64,000 nucleotides of DNA from Paenisporosarcina sp050269735 (GCF_050269735.1 NZ_JBNNIX010000003.1:124001-188000), one strand, 5' to 3'; shown: positions 44,899-53,503, counted from the stretch's first letter. The notes: a model not told the origin generated them from the sequence alone. Translations and numbers: made by a program.

Positions 44899-46761
44899 AT
44901 GAATCCTTTTAGCCCTAATACAACAGCACGTTTAAATATGTATATTTTAGTCTTGTGCATTGTTTGTGCGAGTTTTTTTATCTTCCCTACCTTTTTCACC
45001 ACTCTTTATGAACCGCTGCAACCTAGTCATGCCGTCAATCATTTACTTTTCGAAATGATTTCTATCTTTATTGCCATGAGCATAGCAATCCATAGCTGGA
45101 TTACTTATGGTGAAGCAAAAGTTCATTTTCCAATCTTACTTGCGGCTGCTTTCTTCTCCGTTGGCATTTTCGATACATTTCATGCTTTGACATTTTCCGG
45201 TATGCCCCTATTTTTCATTGAAAGCAGTTCCTTAACTTCAACTTGGTTTTGGATTCTCGCCAGATTAACAGAGAGCGCGATTCTAGCTCTGGTTTTTTTG
45301 ACACCTACGATTTTTAAACGTTTAAATCGAAACATCACGTTTGCAATTGCGACGGTTTATACAATCATATTAATAGCCATCATCTTCGTTTTTCATCAGG
45401 ACTTACCGTTACTTATTTTGGATGGCGCACCTACTTTATTTAAAAATTCATTAGAATTAATAACAGTCGTTTTACATCTTTTTGTAATTTTTCACTGTTT
45501 AAAATATGCAACTAAATTTAATAGTATTGTCATTCGTAATTTATACATCATTGGCGCTTTTTCTATGGTGTTATCATCTATCTTTTTTGTACGATATGAA
45601 TCTGTAGATGCCTATCTAAATATGGCTGGACACTTATTTAAAATTATTGGGTATTCCATGTTTTTCATTGTGTTATTCACAGTCAGTGTAAAAGCCCCTT
45701 TTCGAAACATCACTCGCTTACATGACCGCAACCGGATGATGTTTAACATGCTTGAACTAGGGATCATAGAAACAGACTCAAAAGGAGAAATCCAATACGT
45801 AAATATGTCTGCAAAAGATTTATTACAGCTCCCAGCCAACTCAACAGAGATATTGCTGATGAGTCAGTTTGAAAGTAAAGCAACCATCGGAGAAATATAC
45901 GAAGAAATCACAACCTATACAGGTGAAAAAATCCCTGTAGAAATTGATCGCTTCCCATTAATTGAAAACAGAAAGATTGTGGGTTACTTCTATACCTTAG
46001 ACGACTTACGTGAAGCTATTGAAAATGAACGTTTAGCAAAAGAGAAATCAGTCACCGATTTTGAAATTGAAACAGCTGCTGCCGTGCAAAAAGATTTCTA
46101 TTCCGAAATCTCTTCGGGGGATCAAATTGGATTTGTATCGTACCCTTTCAAACGATTAAATGGGGATTTCTATAACATCCTGAAACAAGGAAGTAAAACA
46201 ATGGTGACGATTGCTGATATCAGCGGGAAAGGTATTCCAGCTGCCATTCAAACATCTTTGATGATTGGAGCCATTGAGCACGTGAACTTGCACCAAGAGA
46301 AACCGGATCAATTTGTGCAGTTTATCAATCGTATGTTTTCAAAATATAGCAAATCTGAACACTTCATGACCTTGTATACCATGATTTATGATGAAGAAAC
46401 ACGCATGCTTCAATATTGCTCAGCTGGCCATGAACCTTCTCTGCTATACACTAAAGGAACAAATACATTCAATTTCTTAGAAACAAAAGGAGCAGCAATT
46501 GGCTTTTTTAAAGAAGCTTTATATGAAACAAAAACAATTCAGCTTTCAAAAGATGATATTGTCGTTCTTTATACGGATGGTTTAATTGAAGATCGCGGTA
46601 ATCTTGAAGGTGATTTATTCGAGGATATGATGGACGCCATTCGCCAGTCAGACTTGACCTTATCTGCGGATACTTTATCTAAACATCTTATTACGGAAGT
46701 TGAGAAAAAACGTCAAGGACTTATCCACGATGATCGGACAGTTATTGTATTAAAAACATAA
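44899..46761 (+). CDS. MASE3-PAS-PP2C (SpoIIE-type) serine phosphatase
   Basis: 620 residues. Residues 10-275 form about eight membrane helices with MASE3-like features (FFSVGIFDTFHALTF). A short PAS-like domain follows (MFNMLELGIIETDSKGEIQY), and residues 400-620 are a SpoIIE/RsbU-type PP2C domain (GDFYNIL, TIADISGKGIPAA, CSAGHEPS, LYTDGLIED, DDRTVIVL). Such proteins activate anti-anti-sigma factors in partner-switching stress pathways. No such partner is next to it. GGAG ribosome site 6 bases before ATG. Confidence 0.87.
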   Translation: MNPFSPNTTARLNMYILVLCIVCASFFIFPTFFTTLYEPLQPSHAVNHLLFEMISIFIAMSIAIHSWITYGEAKVHFPILLAAAFFSVGIFDTFHALTFSGMPLFFIESSSLTSTWFWILARLTESAILALVFLTPTIFKRLNRNITFAIATVYTIILIAIIFVFHQDLPLLILDGAPTLFKNSLELITVVLHLFVIFHCLKYATKFNSIVIRNLYIIGAFSMVLSSIFFVRYESVDAYLNMAGHLFKIIGYSMFFIVLFTVSVKAPFRNITRLHDRNRMMFNMLELGIIETDSKGEIQYVNMSAKDLLQLPANSTEILLMSQFESKATIGEIYEEITTYTGEKIPVEIDRFPLIENRKIVGYFYTLDDLREAIENERLAKEKSVTDFEIETAAAVQKDFYSEISSGDQIGFVSYPFKRLNGDFYNILKQGSKTMVTIADISGKGIPAAIQTSLMIGAIEHVNLHQEKPDQFVQFINRMFSKYSKSEHFMTLYTMIYDEETRMLQYCSAGHEPSLLYTKGTNTFNFLETKGAAIGFFKEALYETKTIQLSKDDIVVLYTDGLIEDRGNLEGDLFEDMMDAIRQSDLTLSADTLSKHLITEVEKKRQGLIHDDRTVIVLKT

Positions 46762-46774
46762 AATAATCCACACT

Positions 46775-46811
46775 AGCAAGTAGCTCATTTTCTGAGTTAC
46801 TTGCTTTTTTA
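46775..46811 (+). terminator. Terminator of the PP2C gene
   Basis: AGCAAGTAGCTCA pairs with TGAGTTACTTGCT (one G-T pair), followed by T-run. Confidence 0.85.
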
Positions 46812-46897
46812 AGTTCACGTAAAGATTTTTTAATGTTTTGAATTTTTATACCCGGGTAAACTTTGAAGTATTGAACACAATTAGAGGAGGATGGTAT

Positions 46898-48037
46898 ATG
46901 AAGGCAGTTACATTTCAAGGAACGAAAGATATCAAAGTTAAAGAAGTCGAAGATCCGAAACTTCAAAAACGAGATGATATTATTGTTCGAATTACCTCTG
47001 CAGCCATTTGTGGATCAGACTTACACATTTATCAAGGCGCTCTTCCCGCTCGAAAAGATTACATAATTGGTCATGAGCCTATGGGAATTGTTGAAGAAGT
47101 GGGGCCGGAAGTAACAAAAGTTAAAAAAGGAGATCGTGTAGTATTGCCGTTCAATATATCTTGCGGTGAATGTTATTACTGCAATCACGAGATGGAAAGT
47201 CAATGCGATAATTCCAACGATAATCCAAAAGTCGACACTGGGGGCTACTTCGGCTTCACTGAGAGATACGGAGATTATTCCGGAGGTCAAGCAGAATTTC
47301 TGCGTGTACCTTATGGAAATTTCATGCCGTTTGTTATTCCCGAATCATGTGAATTAGAAGATGAGTCCCTTCTCTTTATGTCTGACGTATTACCGACAGC
47401 TTATTGGAGTGTTGAAAACTCCGGAATGAAAGCTGGAGATACGGTAGCCGTTTTGGGGTCAGGTCAAATTGGTTTAATGGCCCAAAAATTCGCTTGGATG
47501 AAAGGCGCGAAACGTGTAATCGCCGTCGATCACCTGCCGTATCGTTTAAAACATGCAGTGAAAATGAACAATGTGGAAGTATTCAACTTTGATGAATACG
47601 ATGATATGGGTAGCCATATCAAAGAAATCACGAACGGTGGCGTCGATGTAGTAATCGATTGCGTAGGTATGGATGGGAAAATGTCCGCAGTTGAAAAAGT
47701 CGAGCAAAAACTGAAATTGCAAGGCGGAACCTTGAGTGCGATTGACATTGGCTTAAATGCCGTGCGTAAATTTGGGACGATTCAACTGACAGGTGTATAT
47801 GGTTCAAAATACAATATGTTCCCACTTGGGAATATTTTCGAACGCAATGTAACATTAAAAATGGGTCAAGCGCCTGTCATCCACTACATGCCATTACTGT
47901 TTGATAAAATTACAAAAGGCGAATTCGATCCAACGGAAATCGTGACACATAAAGTCCCACTCGATAAAGCAAGTGAAGCATACCAACTCTTTAACGATCA
48001 TGAAGATGAAAGCATCAAGTTTGTCTTAAAGCCATAA
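46898..48037 (+). CDS. Zinc-dependent alcohol dehydrogenase family protein
   Basis: 379-residue MDR enzyme. Catalytic zinc residues in CGSDLHIYQG and GHEPMGIVEEVG; structural zinc cysteines in SCGECYYCNHEMESQC; NAD-binding VLGSGQIGLMAQKFA. Formaldehyde- or glutathione-independent alcohol dehydrogenases look like this; substrate unknown. Start ATG 46898 with GAGGAGG 7 bases upstream. Confidence 0.9.
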   Translation: MKAVTFQGTKDIKVKEVEDPKLQKRDDIIVRITSAAICGSDLHIYQGALPARKDYIIGHEPMGIVEEVGPEVTKVKKGDRVVLPFNISCGECYYCNHEMESQCDNSNDNPKVDTGGYFGFTERYGDYSGGQAEFLRVPYGNFMPFVIPESCELEDESLLFMSDVLPTAYWSVENSGMKAGDTVAVLGSGQIGLMAQKFAWMKGAKRVIAVDHLPYRLKHAVKMNNVEVFNFDEYDDMGSHIKEITNGGVDVVIDCVGMDGKMSAVEKVEQKLKLQGGTLSAIDIGLNAVRKFGTIQLTGVYGSKYNMFPLGNIFERNVTLKMGQAPVIHYMPLLFDKITKGEFDPTEIVTHKVPLDKASEAYQLFNDHEDESIKFVLKP

Positions 48038-48041
48038 AGAA

Positions 48042-48081
48042 AATCCCTTTAGCTGTTTTTATGCTAAAGGGATTTTTTGAT
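48042..48081. terminator. Bidirectional terminator after the dehydrogenase gene
   Basis: AAAATCCCTTTAGC pairs with GCTAAAGGGATTTT; serves the convergent small gene as well. Confidence 0.9.
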
Positions 48082-48291
48082 TTAAAATCTGAATACTTCC
48101 GGGTTTATATGCTTCTTCAAAACAATTACGCCTTCACCTAGAATGGGGAGTAGACTCGAAATGGAATATATCATGAGTAAAGCAAAAAAAGTGAAAGCGA
48201 TTAAATGGATGGGCTTCGTAAATTTATTTCTGTTTTGGAATAGCAATATTCCTAATGCAACTTGTATAGACACTAATAATACATTCTTCAT
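48082..48291 (-). CDS. Small two-helix membrane protein
   Basis: 69 residues with two hydrophobic helices (residues 3-19 and 29-52). Ribosome site GGGGGAAGGAA directly before the ATG and a terminator at the end support it as a real gene. No family recognised. Confidence 0.6.
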   Translation of the reverse strand: MKNVLLVSIQVALGILLFQNRNKFTKPIHLIAFTFFALLMIYSISSLLPILGEGVIVLKKHINPEVFRF

Positions 48292-48437
48292 TTCCTTCCC
48301 CCTTCCGTATCTTACGATTCTTTCGTTTTATTTTTATACTTCTAGTGTACATGAAAAAAACGTCGAAAAATGTCGAAAATGTTGGGAAAGTTTTCACATT
48401 CAGGGCATATATATATCAATTTTATGAAATAAATTTC

Positions 48438-48476
48438 TTGATTAAACTTTTGTTTAAAGTTTAATCAACGTATAGT
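48438..48476 (+). promoter_or_regulatory. 13-bp perfect palindrome and -10 box before the first RRNPP regulator
   Basis: TTGATTAAACTTT (48438-48450) and AAAGTTTAATCAA (48456-48468) form a perfect 13-bp inverted repeat with a 5-base centre. A TATAGT -10 (48471-48476) follows after two bases; no consensus -35 is present, so the promoter probably depends on an activator bound at the palindrome. Confidence 0.65.
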
Positions 48477-48533
48477 AGGATAAAGATTAATTATTACAGA
48501 TGTAAAATGTATGTTAACGAGGAGATATCGACC

Positions 48534-49823
48534 ATGAATAACTTTGGACACGTCATCAAACTGGAGAGAATCAGAAGGAACATGAAGCAAATCACTTTAG
48601 CACAAGGTATTTGCACCCCTTCCTATCTCAGTAAAATTGAAAACAATTCCATCGTACCCAGTCAAGAAGTGGTCAATTTACTATTAAATCGACTTGAACT
48701 CGCAATCAATCAAAACAAAAGTTTAGATGATGAAAGTTACCTGAAGCATGTTCGTGAGATCTATTTCAATGCCATCATGAATAAGGATCGCGAACACACA
48801 GCTAAAGCACTTAAAGAAATCAATAATGAAAGATACCTTTTCAAGGATTCTTCAAACTTTTATACATACCAGCTCATGGTCCTTAGGTTAACTTTAATTG
48901 TGCAAGATGTTCGAAATGACACAAGTGAACTGATAATGGCGTTATCCGAGCTATCCAGTAATTTTGATGACTACCAGATGTTTTTGTTTAATTCCAATGT
49001 CGGTAGCTACTATTCATTTTTGATGGATTACAATTTAACACTTCAATCGTACGAAAAGGCAATTTACTATTATAAGAAAATCAATATTGAAAAATGGGAA
49101 GAAGCCGATTTCAATTACCTTTTAGGCCATTGTTATCTAACTCAACAGAGATGGGTCTTTTCAATAGAATATATTCAAAAATCACTAGAGTTTTTCAAAA
49201 GTGGATTTTTTAACACACGTGTAATTGAATCCTATTTAATTTTGGCTATTGCTCAAGAATTTTCATTTCAATATGAAGAAGCATATGAAAATCTATTAAT
49301 CGCACAAAAGATTGCATCTCAAATGAATCTCACCGAACACTTCCCTATAATTACTCAGAATTTAGGTAACTCTGCGTCAAGAAGAGGTTTGCCTGATGAG
49401 GCAATTAAATACTATCTTGAAAGCCTGGATGCTCGAAATGACAATGAAGAAAAATTGTTACCTATTTATTCTCTTGTAAAAGAATTTTCCAAATTAAAAA
49501 AATCCGATGAAGTGATTAAATGGTGTAAGGCAGGATTAGCTTTAATCGATAAGAGTCAGAATATAAGTCAGCAAACATTCGCACACCATTTAAATGTTTA
49601 CTTAGCGAGAGAAACTGATCCTACAAATTTCGATAAGGTCGCTATCGAAGCATATAATTTCTTTCAAGAACTTAAAGACTACCGTCATGCTCATAAATAC
49701 GCTCAATTAGTAGGCAATTTCTATTATGAAAATAATAAATATAAAAATGCTGCGAAATATTTCGTATTATCTAATGCAAGTATGTACAAGAAAAATAATA
49801 TGAAGCATTGGGAAGAATTATAG
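48534..49823 (+). CDS. RRNPP-type HTH-TPR regulator (PlcR/NprR-like), paralogue 1
   Basis: 429 residues. An XRE helix-turn-helix at residues 5-60 (MKQITLAQGICTPSYLSKIE) is followed by TPR repeats (for example NLTLQSYEKAIYYYKKINIE, LPDEAIKYYLESLDA). This architecture and length fit NprR (423 residues) of the peptide-sensing RRNPP family. The same length and pattern as the regulator at 50486, so the two are duplicates. No pro-peptide gene follows: a terminator begins 14 bases after the stop. Start ATG 48534 has GGAG 9 bases upstream. Confidence 0.85.
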   Translation: MNNFGHVIKLERIRRNMKQITLAQGICTPSYLSKIENNSIVPSQEVVNLLLNRLELAINQNKSLDDESYLKHVREIYFNAIMNKDREHTAKALKEINNERYLFKDSSNFYTYQLMVLRLTLIVQDVRNDTSELIMALSELSSNFDDYQMFLFNSNVGSYYSFLMDYNLTLQSYEKAIYYYKKINIEKWEEADFNYLLGHCYLTQQRWVFSIEYIQKSLEFFKSGFFNTRVIESYLILAIAQEFSFQYEEAYENLLIAQKIASQMNLTEHFPIITQNLGNSASRRGLPDEAIKYYLESLDARNDNEEKLLPIYSLVKEFSKLKKSDEVIKWCKAGLALIDKSQNISQQTFAHHLNVYLARETDPTNFDKVAIEAYNFFQELKDYRHAHKYAQLVGNFYYENNKYKNAAKYFVLSNASMYKKNNMKHWEEL

Positions 49824-49836
49824 AAATTCAAAATCA

Positions 49837-49888
49837 AAAAGCCTGTAACTATTTCCCGAGGTCGGGGGAAATAGTTACAGGCTTTTTT
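49837..49888. terminator. Very long bidirectional terminator
   Basis: A 21-bp perfect stem (49837-49857 with 49866-49886) with an 8-base loop and T-runs on both strands, between the first regulator and the convergent DUF3006 gene. Confidence 0.93.
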
Positions 49889-49932
49889 CTATATGTCAGA
49901 GACACTGGCGGCAGTGCCTTTGAACGCAATTA

Positions 49933-50229
49933 TTAGCTGGCTGTTGTATAAACTAAACAACCTTGTTCGTAATCAATGTAGTAACTGTTTATTTTATGAG
50001 AAGACGAAACCGAGTCAGTAACCATCTGCTTATTAGCCACACGCTTGTTTACTTTTGAAATATTAAATCCTTCTTCTTGAATATCTACTAATAAAACGTC
50101 GCCAACTTTCATATCATGCGTTAAATCATCTGTTGGAACGACCAATACATTTGTCTCGTTAGGAAATTCCAAAAGAACTGCTAAATCATCTTCAAATCGA
50201 TCCAATTTATACATTCTTCCTGTAAACAT
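49933..50229 (-). CDS. DUF3006-like protein
   Basis: 98 residues. The N-terminal 55 residues (YKLDRFEDDLAVLLEF then VPTDDLTHDMKVGDVLLVDI) fit the small beta-barrel DUF3006 domain; the rest is unassigned. AAAGGAG 10 bases before ATG. It lies between the two RRNPP regulators, convergent with the first and divergent from the second, and might share the operator region of the second. Confidence 0.7.
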   Translation of the reverse strand: MFTGRMYKLDRFEDDLAVLLEFPNETNVLVVPTDDLTHDMKVGDVLLVDIQEEGFNISKVNKRVANKQMVTDSVSSSHKINSYYIDYEQGCLVYTTAS

Positions 50230-50372
50230 ACTGACCAGCTCCTTTTAAATGATGGTTTCGCTTGAAAATTGCTAAATATTCGTAATAAACGTAGAATTTG
50301 AAGTAATACTAATAGATTTACTAGTTACAATATAATCATAATTCGTTAAGATAGAATAAGAAAGAAAAACAG

Positions 50373-50444
50373 GTTGGGAAACTTTTTTCCAAAACACGCG
50401 TTTTTTTATAGGTATTTAAGTTTTGTTTCCCAACAGTATATAGT
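50373..50444 (+). promoter_or_regulatory. Inverted repeat and -10 box before the second RRNPP regulator
   Basis: GTTGGGAAAC (50373-50382) and its exact reverse complement GTTTCCCAAC (50425-50434) lie 42 bases apart. The right copy ends 4 bases before TATAGT (50439-50444). The left copy is also part of a local imperfect palindrome TTGGGAAACTTTTTTCCAA. The layout (GTTTnnnCAAC then TATAGTAG) parallels that before the first regulator. Confidence 0.55.
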
Positions 50445-50485
50445 AGATATTACTCAATGACTCTAGTAGTATAAAAGGTGGATAT

Positions 50486-51775
50486 ATGAATAATATCGGA
50501 TTGCTCATCAAAATGTCTCGCATACAACAGAATATGAAACAAGTTACATTAGCAAGAGGAATCTGTTCAACGTCCTATTTGAGTAAGATTGAAAATAACC
50601 AGACCATCCCAAGCGAAGATGTGTTGCAGCTTTTATTGGAAAGATTAAATCTGGATTATGAAGATCTCTCAACTGAGCAGGAGATGGAATTTTTATCAGA
50701 GCTATACTCTCATTATAAAGTTGCAATCCTTGAGAGAAACAAAGAAGAGATAACTCGAAATCTCCAGTCATATACTGATAAGAACTTCCTTTTTAAGGAT
50801 GAAAAAAACTTTTATACTTATAATCTTTATTTGTTGAGGCTTTATTTGATTACTGTTCCATCGGGTAATATTTGTATCAGTCTTATTTCTGCACTAACCC
50901 AAATGGAAGATAATTTTGATGTACGTCAGAAATTTATTTTCCATTTAAATATTGGGATTTTCCAGTTTATTCAAAGGGACTTTAAGAAAGCAATTCTTTC
51001 TTTTGAAATTTCATTACATTTACTAGCTACGTTTCCAATGGAAGATTGGGAGCTAGCGGATTTCTACAACGCTCTGAGTTTGAGCTATCTATCTGAGGAC
51101 CATATATTAAATGCCATTGAGTTTGCTACAAAATCCCTAACACTTTATAAAGATAATTTGTTATTTGCTCGTGCATTCGATTGTTATATTGTAATCGGCA
51201 TAGCTTATAAACGTAATTTGAATTTTAAGAATGCAGAAGAAAATTTTCTGCTTGCAAGAAAAATTGCAACTAATTTCAAGTTAACTAAGTATAATGAAAT
51301 AATCTATCACAACTTAGGTTCATTATATGCAATTCAGGGTAATTCAAATAAAGCAATTGATTATTTTGAAGAAAGCCTTAAATATTCTTCTAATGCAGAG
51401 AATACGCTTTTAACCATTTATTCCATTTCCAAGGAATATTCAAAGCAAAATGATAAAATTATGGTTAATCAATGGGCAGATAAAGGATTAGACTATATTT
51501 CAACCCTTGATCAATCAGAGTACATGTCTTATTATTACCACTTCCATATTTTCAAACTTAATCAGCAACAGGATATGGAATTTGAAAACATATTATTAAG
51601 TGCCATTGAATATTTTGAGGGTAAAGAAGATTTTCATTACGTCCATAAATACTCGATTTTGTTAGGTAATAAATATTCAGAAATTAGAAAATATAAAAAT
51701 TCTGCTCTTTCTTTACAAAAAGCCATAAGCTTTTTATATAAAATAAAATCTATTAATTACTGGGAGGATTTATAA
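50486..51775 (+). CDS. RRNPP-type HTH-TPR peptide receptor, paralogue 2
   Basis: 429 residues. XRE helix-turn-helix (MKQVTLARGICSTSYLSKIE, residues 17-36) and about eight TPR units (NKAIDYFEESLKYSSNAENT, FKNAEENFLLARKIATNFKL). Same length as the paralogue at 48534 with strong similarity in the DNA-binding part. Its stop (TAA 51773-51775) overlaps by one base the start of a secreted pro-peptide gene, the layout of nprR-nprX and plcR-papR. I infer it is the cytosolic receptor of that peptide and regulates genes, probably including its own promoter. AAAGGTGGA ribosome site. Confidence 0.88.
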   Translation: MNNIGLLIKMSRIQQNMKQVTLARGICSTSYLSKIENNQTIPSEDVLQLLLERLNLDYEDLSTEQEMEFLSELYSHYKVAILERNKEEITRNLQSYTDKNFLFKDEKNFYTYNLYLLRLYLITVPSGNICISLISALTQMEDNFDVRQKFIFHLNIGIFQFIQRDFKKAILSFEISLHLLATFPMEDWELADFYNALSLSYLSEDHILNAIEFATKSLTLYKDNLLFARAFDCYIVIGIAYKRNLNFKNAEENFLLARKIATNFKLTKYNEIIYHNLGSLYAIQGNSNKAIDYFEESLKYSSNAENTLLTIYSISKEYSKQNDKIMVNQWADKGLDYISTLDQSEYMSYYYHFHIFKLNQQQDMEFENILLSAIEYFEGKEDFHYVHKYSILLGNKYSEIRKYKNSALSLQKAISFLYKIKSINYWEDL

Positions 51776-51921
51776 TGAAAAACAAATTATTTACTTTAAT
51801 TTTAGTAGCCGGTTTCTTGGTAAGTTTTGCACAACCATCTCAAACGCACGCGAAAGACATGCTACCTGAAATCACCAACATTAAACCAATTAATGGAACA
51901 TACGTTGCATTAAACAACTAA
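51775..51921 (+). CDS. Secreted signalling pro-peptide (PapR/NprX-like)
   Basis: 48 codons: a typical Sec signal (MKNKLFTLILVAGFLVSF, ending in QTHA with cleavage before KD at about residue 26) and a 22-residue remainder ending in PINGTYVALNN. The ribosome site GGGAGGA lies in the last codons of the receptor gene and the ATG overlaps its stop (TAATG), so translation is coupled. PapR is also 48 residues and follows its receptor gene. I infer that the peptide is exported, cut and re-imported to bind the receptor. The exact mature peptide cannot be read from the sequence. Confidence 0.78.
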   Translation: MKNKLFTLILVAGFLVSFAQPSQTHAKDMLPEITNIKPINGTYVALNN

Positions 51922-51922
51922 C

Positions 51923-51977
51923 AAAAAAGCAGAGACTACTGGAATATTTACTCCAGGCAGTTTCTGCTTTTTTACTT
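51923..51977. terminator. Terminator of the receptor-peptide operon
   Basis: AAAAAAGCAGA (51923-51933) pairs with TCTGCTTTTTT (51963-51973), with inner pairing CTGGA/TCCAG. It overlaps the stop of the convergent small gene. Confidence 0.88.
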
Positions 51978-52130
51978 GATTTGTTTTTTTGATACCCCTT
52001 CTGATAAAGAGTTTTTCAATTGGTTGAGTTGATCTTTCCGACTTTTCATGGACATGAACATATAAATTAAGAGGCCAATGATGAGCAATGGAATGATGAA
52101 AACAATGATAGCGAAAAATAAATCACCCAT
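51972..52130 (-). CDS. Small single-helix membrane protein
   Basis: 52 residues: MGDLFFAIIVFIIPLLIIGL starts a membrane helix, followed by a charged tail (SMKSRKDQLNQLKNSLSEG). A GGGGGG ribosome site lies 11 bases before ATG and the stop lies in a terminator hairpin. Too short for usual gene callers. No family recognised; divergent from nothing, convergent with the peptide gene. Confidence 0.6.
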   Translation of the reverse strand: MGDLFFAIIVFIIPLLIIGLLIYMFMSMKSRKDQLNQLKNSLSEGVSKKQIK

Positions 52131-52250
52131 GGTAACTGTTGCCCCCCTTCTTTGAAATTCTACTTATATCTAGAATACGCCATATCTCATTTTTTGTTTC
52201 AATTAATCATAATTTATTTTTATATTACTAAATTTTAAAAGCCGCTCCTT

Positions 52251-53390
52251 TTAATATGGAGTGGCTTTCGTTTTGTTATCTACTAGAGAATATTGTACAA
52301 CTTGCAAGAATGCTTGAATGTCTTCGACGGTTGTCTGGTAGTTAAAAGAAATTCTAACGAACCTTCTAGCCATATCAGTCTCGTAACCAATTGCACTCAT
52401 TGCTGATACTGCTTCTCCAAAGCCGATCTTACAAGCCGTTCCGGTGGAGATGGCTATTTGCCGACGATTGCATTCGAGCATTAACCATTGCCCTTCTACG
52501 TGTGCCAAAATTAATCCCTGTATATAAGGAGACTTTGTTTCTGTGTTTCCTACTAATTGGACCCCTTCTGGTAAATGGTTTAATAGGAAATCTTGTATTT
52601 CATTTGCCCGTAAGAAGGCATCTTCCTGTTCCGCCAATGCATATTTTGCCGCAATCGTCGCAGCCACGATAGCTGGAACATCGACTGTACCTGCACGAAA
52701 TCCATTCTGATGAGTTGTGCCTTCATAAACTGATTCCCAGTGAACGGAAGGGTCTATATAAACGATACCAACCCCTTTAGGTCCTCCAATTTTATGTGCC
52801 GAACAAACTGCCGATGTTACGTTTAAAGAACGAACATCCACTGGTATTTTCCCAAATCCTTGTACAATATCACAATGAATCGGCACCCTGTATTTCTTCG
52901 AATAAGCAGCACATTCAGCTACAGGTTGAATGGCACCCATTTCTGAATTTACAAGTTGCATAATAACTAAAGCAGTTCTATGGCTCACGGCTAGCTCAAA
53001 TGCCTGCATATCTATAACGCCATATTTATCTACCGGCATGTAATGAATTTGATAGCCTTCTTTTTCTAACTCATTCAGAGTTGTTAATACGGAGGCGTGC
53101 TCTAGTTTGGTTGTGACGATATCCTTATATTCAGGTGGTCTTCCTCTTAATAGCGACCGTATTGTCAATTGATTTCCTTCTGAAGCATTTGCAGTGAAGA
53201 AAACCCCATCTGCTCGTCCATTCAAGAATTGCCCCCACATTTGCTTACAGGATGCTAAATAGTCGGCAGCGGTTGAACCTGCATCATGTAGACTTTGAGT
53301 ATTTCCAAAAGCTTTTGTTGCCGCATCTACATAAGCGGTTATGGCTTCTTTTCTCATCGGTGATGTGGCAGCTGTATCTAAGTAAATCAT
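52251..53390 (-). CDS. nifS: Cysteine desulfurase, NifS type for NadA
   Basis: 379-residue PLP enzyme. PLP Lys in CSAHKIGGPKGVG and active Cys in STGTACKIG. It lies divergent from nadBCA, as in B. subtilis, where NifS supplies sulfur for the [4Fe-4S] cluster of NadA. The start is ATG 53388-53390 with GGGGGAG five bases before it; an adjacent ATG three bases upstream is too close to the site. Confidence 0.92.
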   Translation of the reverse strand: MIYLDTAATSPMRKEAITAYVDAATKAFGNTQSLHDAGSTAADYLASCKQMWGQFLNGRADGVFFTANASEGNQLTIRSLLRGRPPEYKDIVTTKLEHASVLTTLNELEKEGYQIHYMPVDKYGVIDMQAFELAVSHRTALVIMQLVNSEMGAIQPVAECAAYSKKYRVPIHCDIVQGFGKIPVDVRSLNVTSAVCSAHKIGGPKGVGIVYIDPSVHWESVYEGTTHQNGFRAGTVDVPAIVAATIAAKYALAEQEDAFLRANEIQDFLLNHLPEGVQLVGNTETKSPYIQGLILAHVEGQWLMLECNRRQIAISTGTACKIGFGEAVSAMSAIGYETDMARRFVRISFNYQTTVEDIQAFLQVVQYSLVDNKTKATPY

Positions 53391-53437
53391 CATAACTCCC
53401 CCATTTTCCTTCCAAAAACGAATTTCTTCTTGTAATC

Positions 53438-53480
53438 ACTGTATCTTTATGTCATTAATAGTGTCAAGACAGCTGTAAAC
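53438..53480. promoter_or_regulatory. nifS promoter with possible NiaR operator
   Basis: Leftward -35 TTGACA (53462-53467) and -10 TACAGT (53438-53443), 18 bases apart. The -35 lies within GTGTCAAGACAGCTGT (53461-53476), a partly symmetric TGTC/GACA element shared by the divergent nadB. In B. subtilis the niacin-responsive repressor NiaR (YrxA) acts here; I assign it by position and general likeness only. Confidence 0.5.
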
Positions 53481-53503
53481 TTTTCGTAAAGTTGGTGTAA
53501 AGA

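Noticed and set aside
48507..48533. Longer N-terminus for the first RRNPP regulator
   Set aside because: The extra nine codons contain the GGAG ribosome site of the ATG at 48534.
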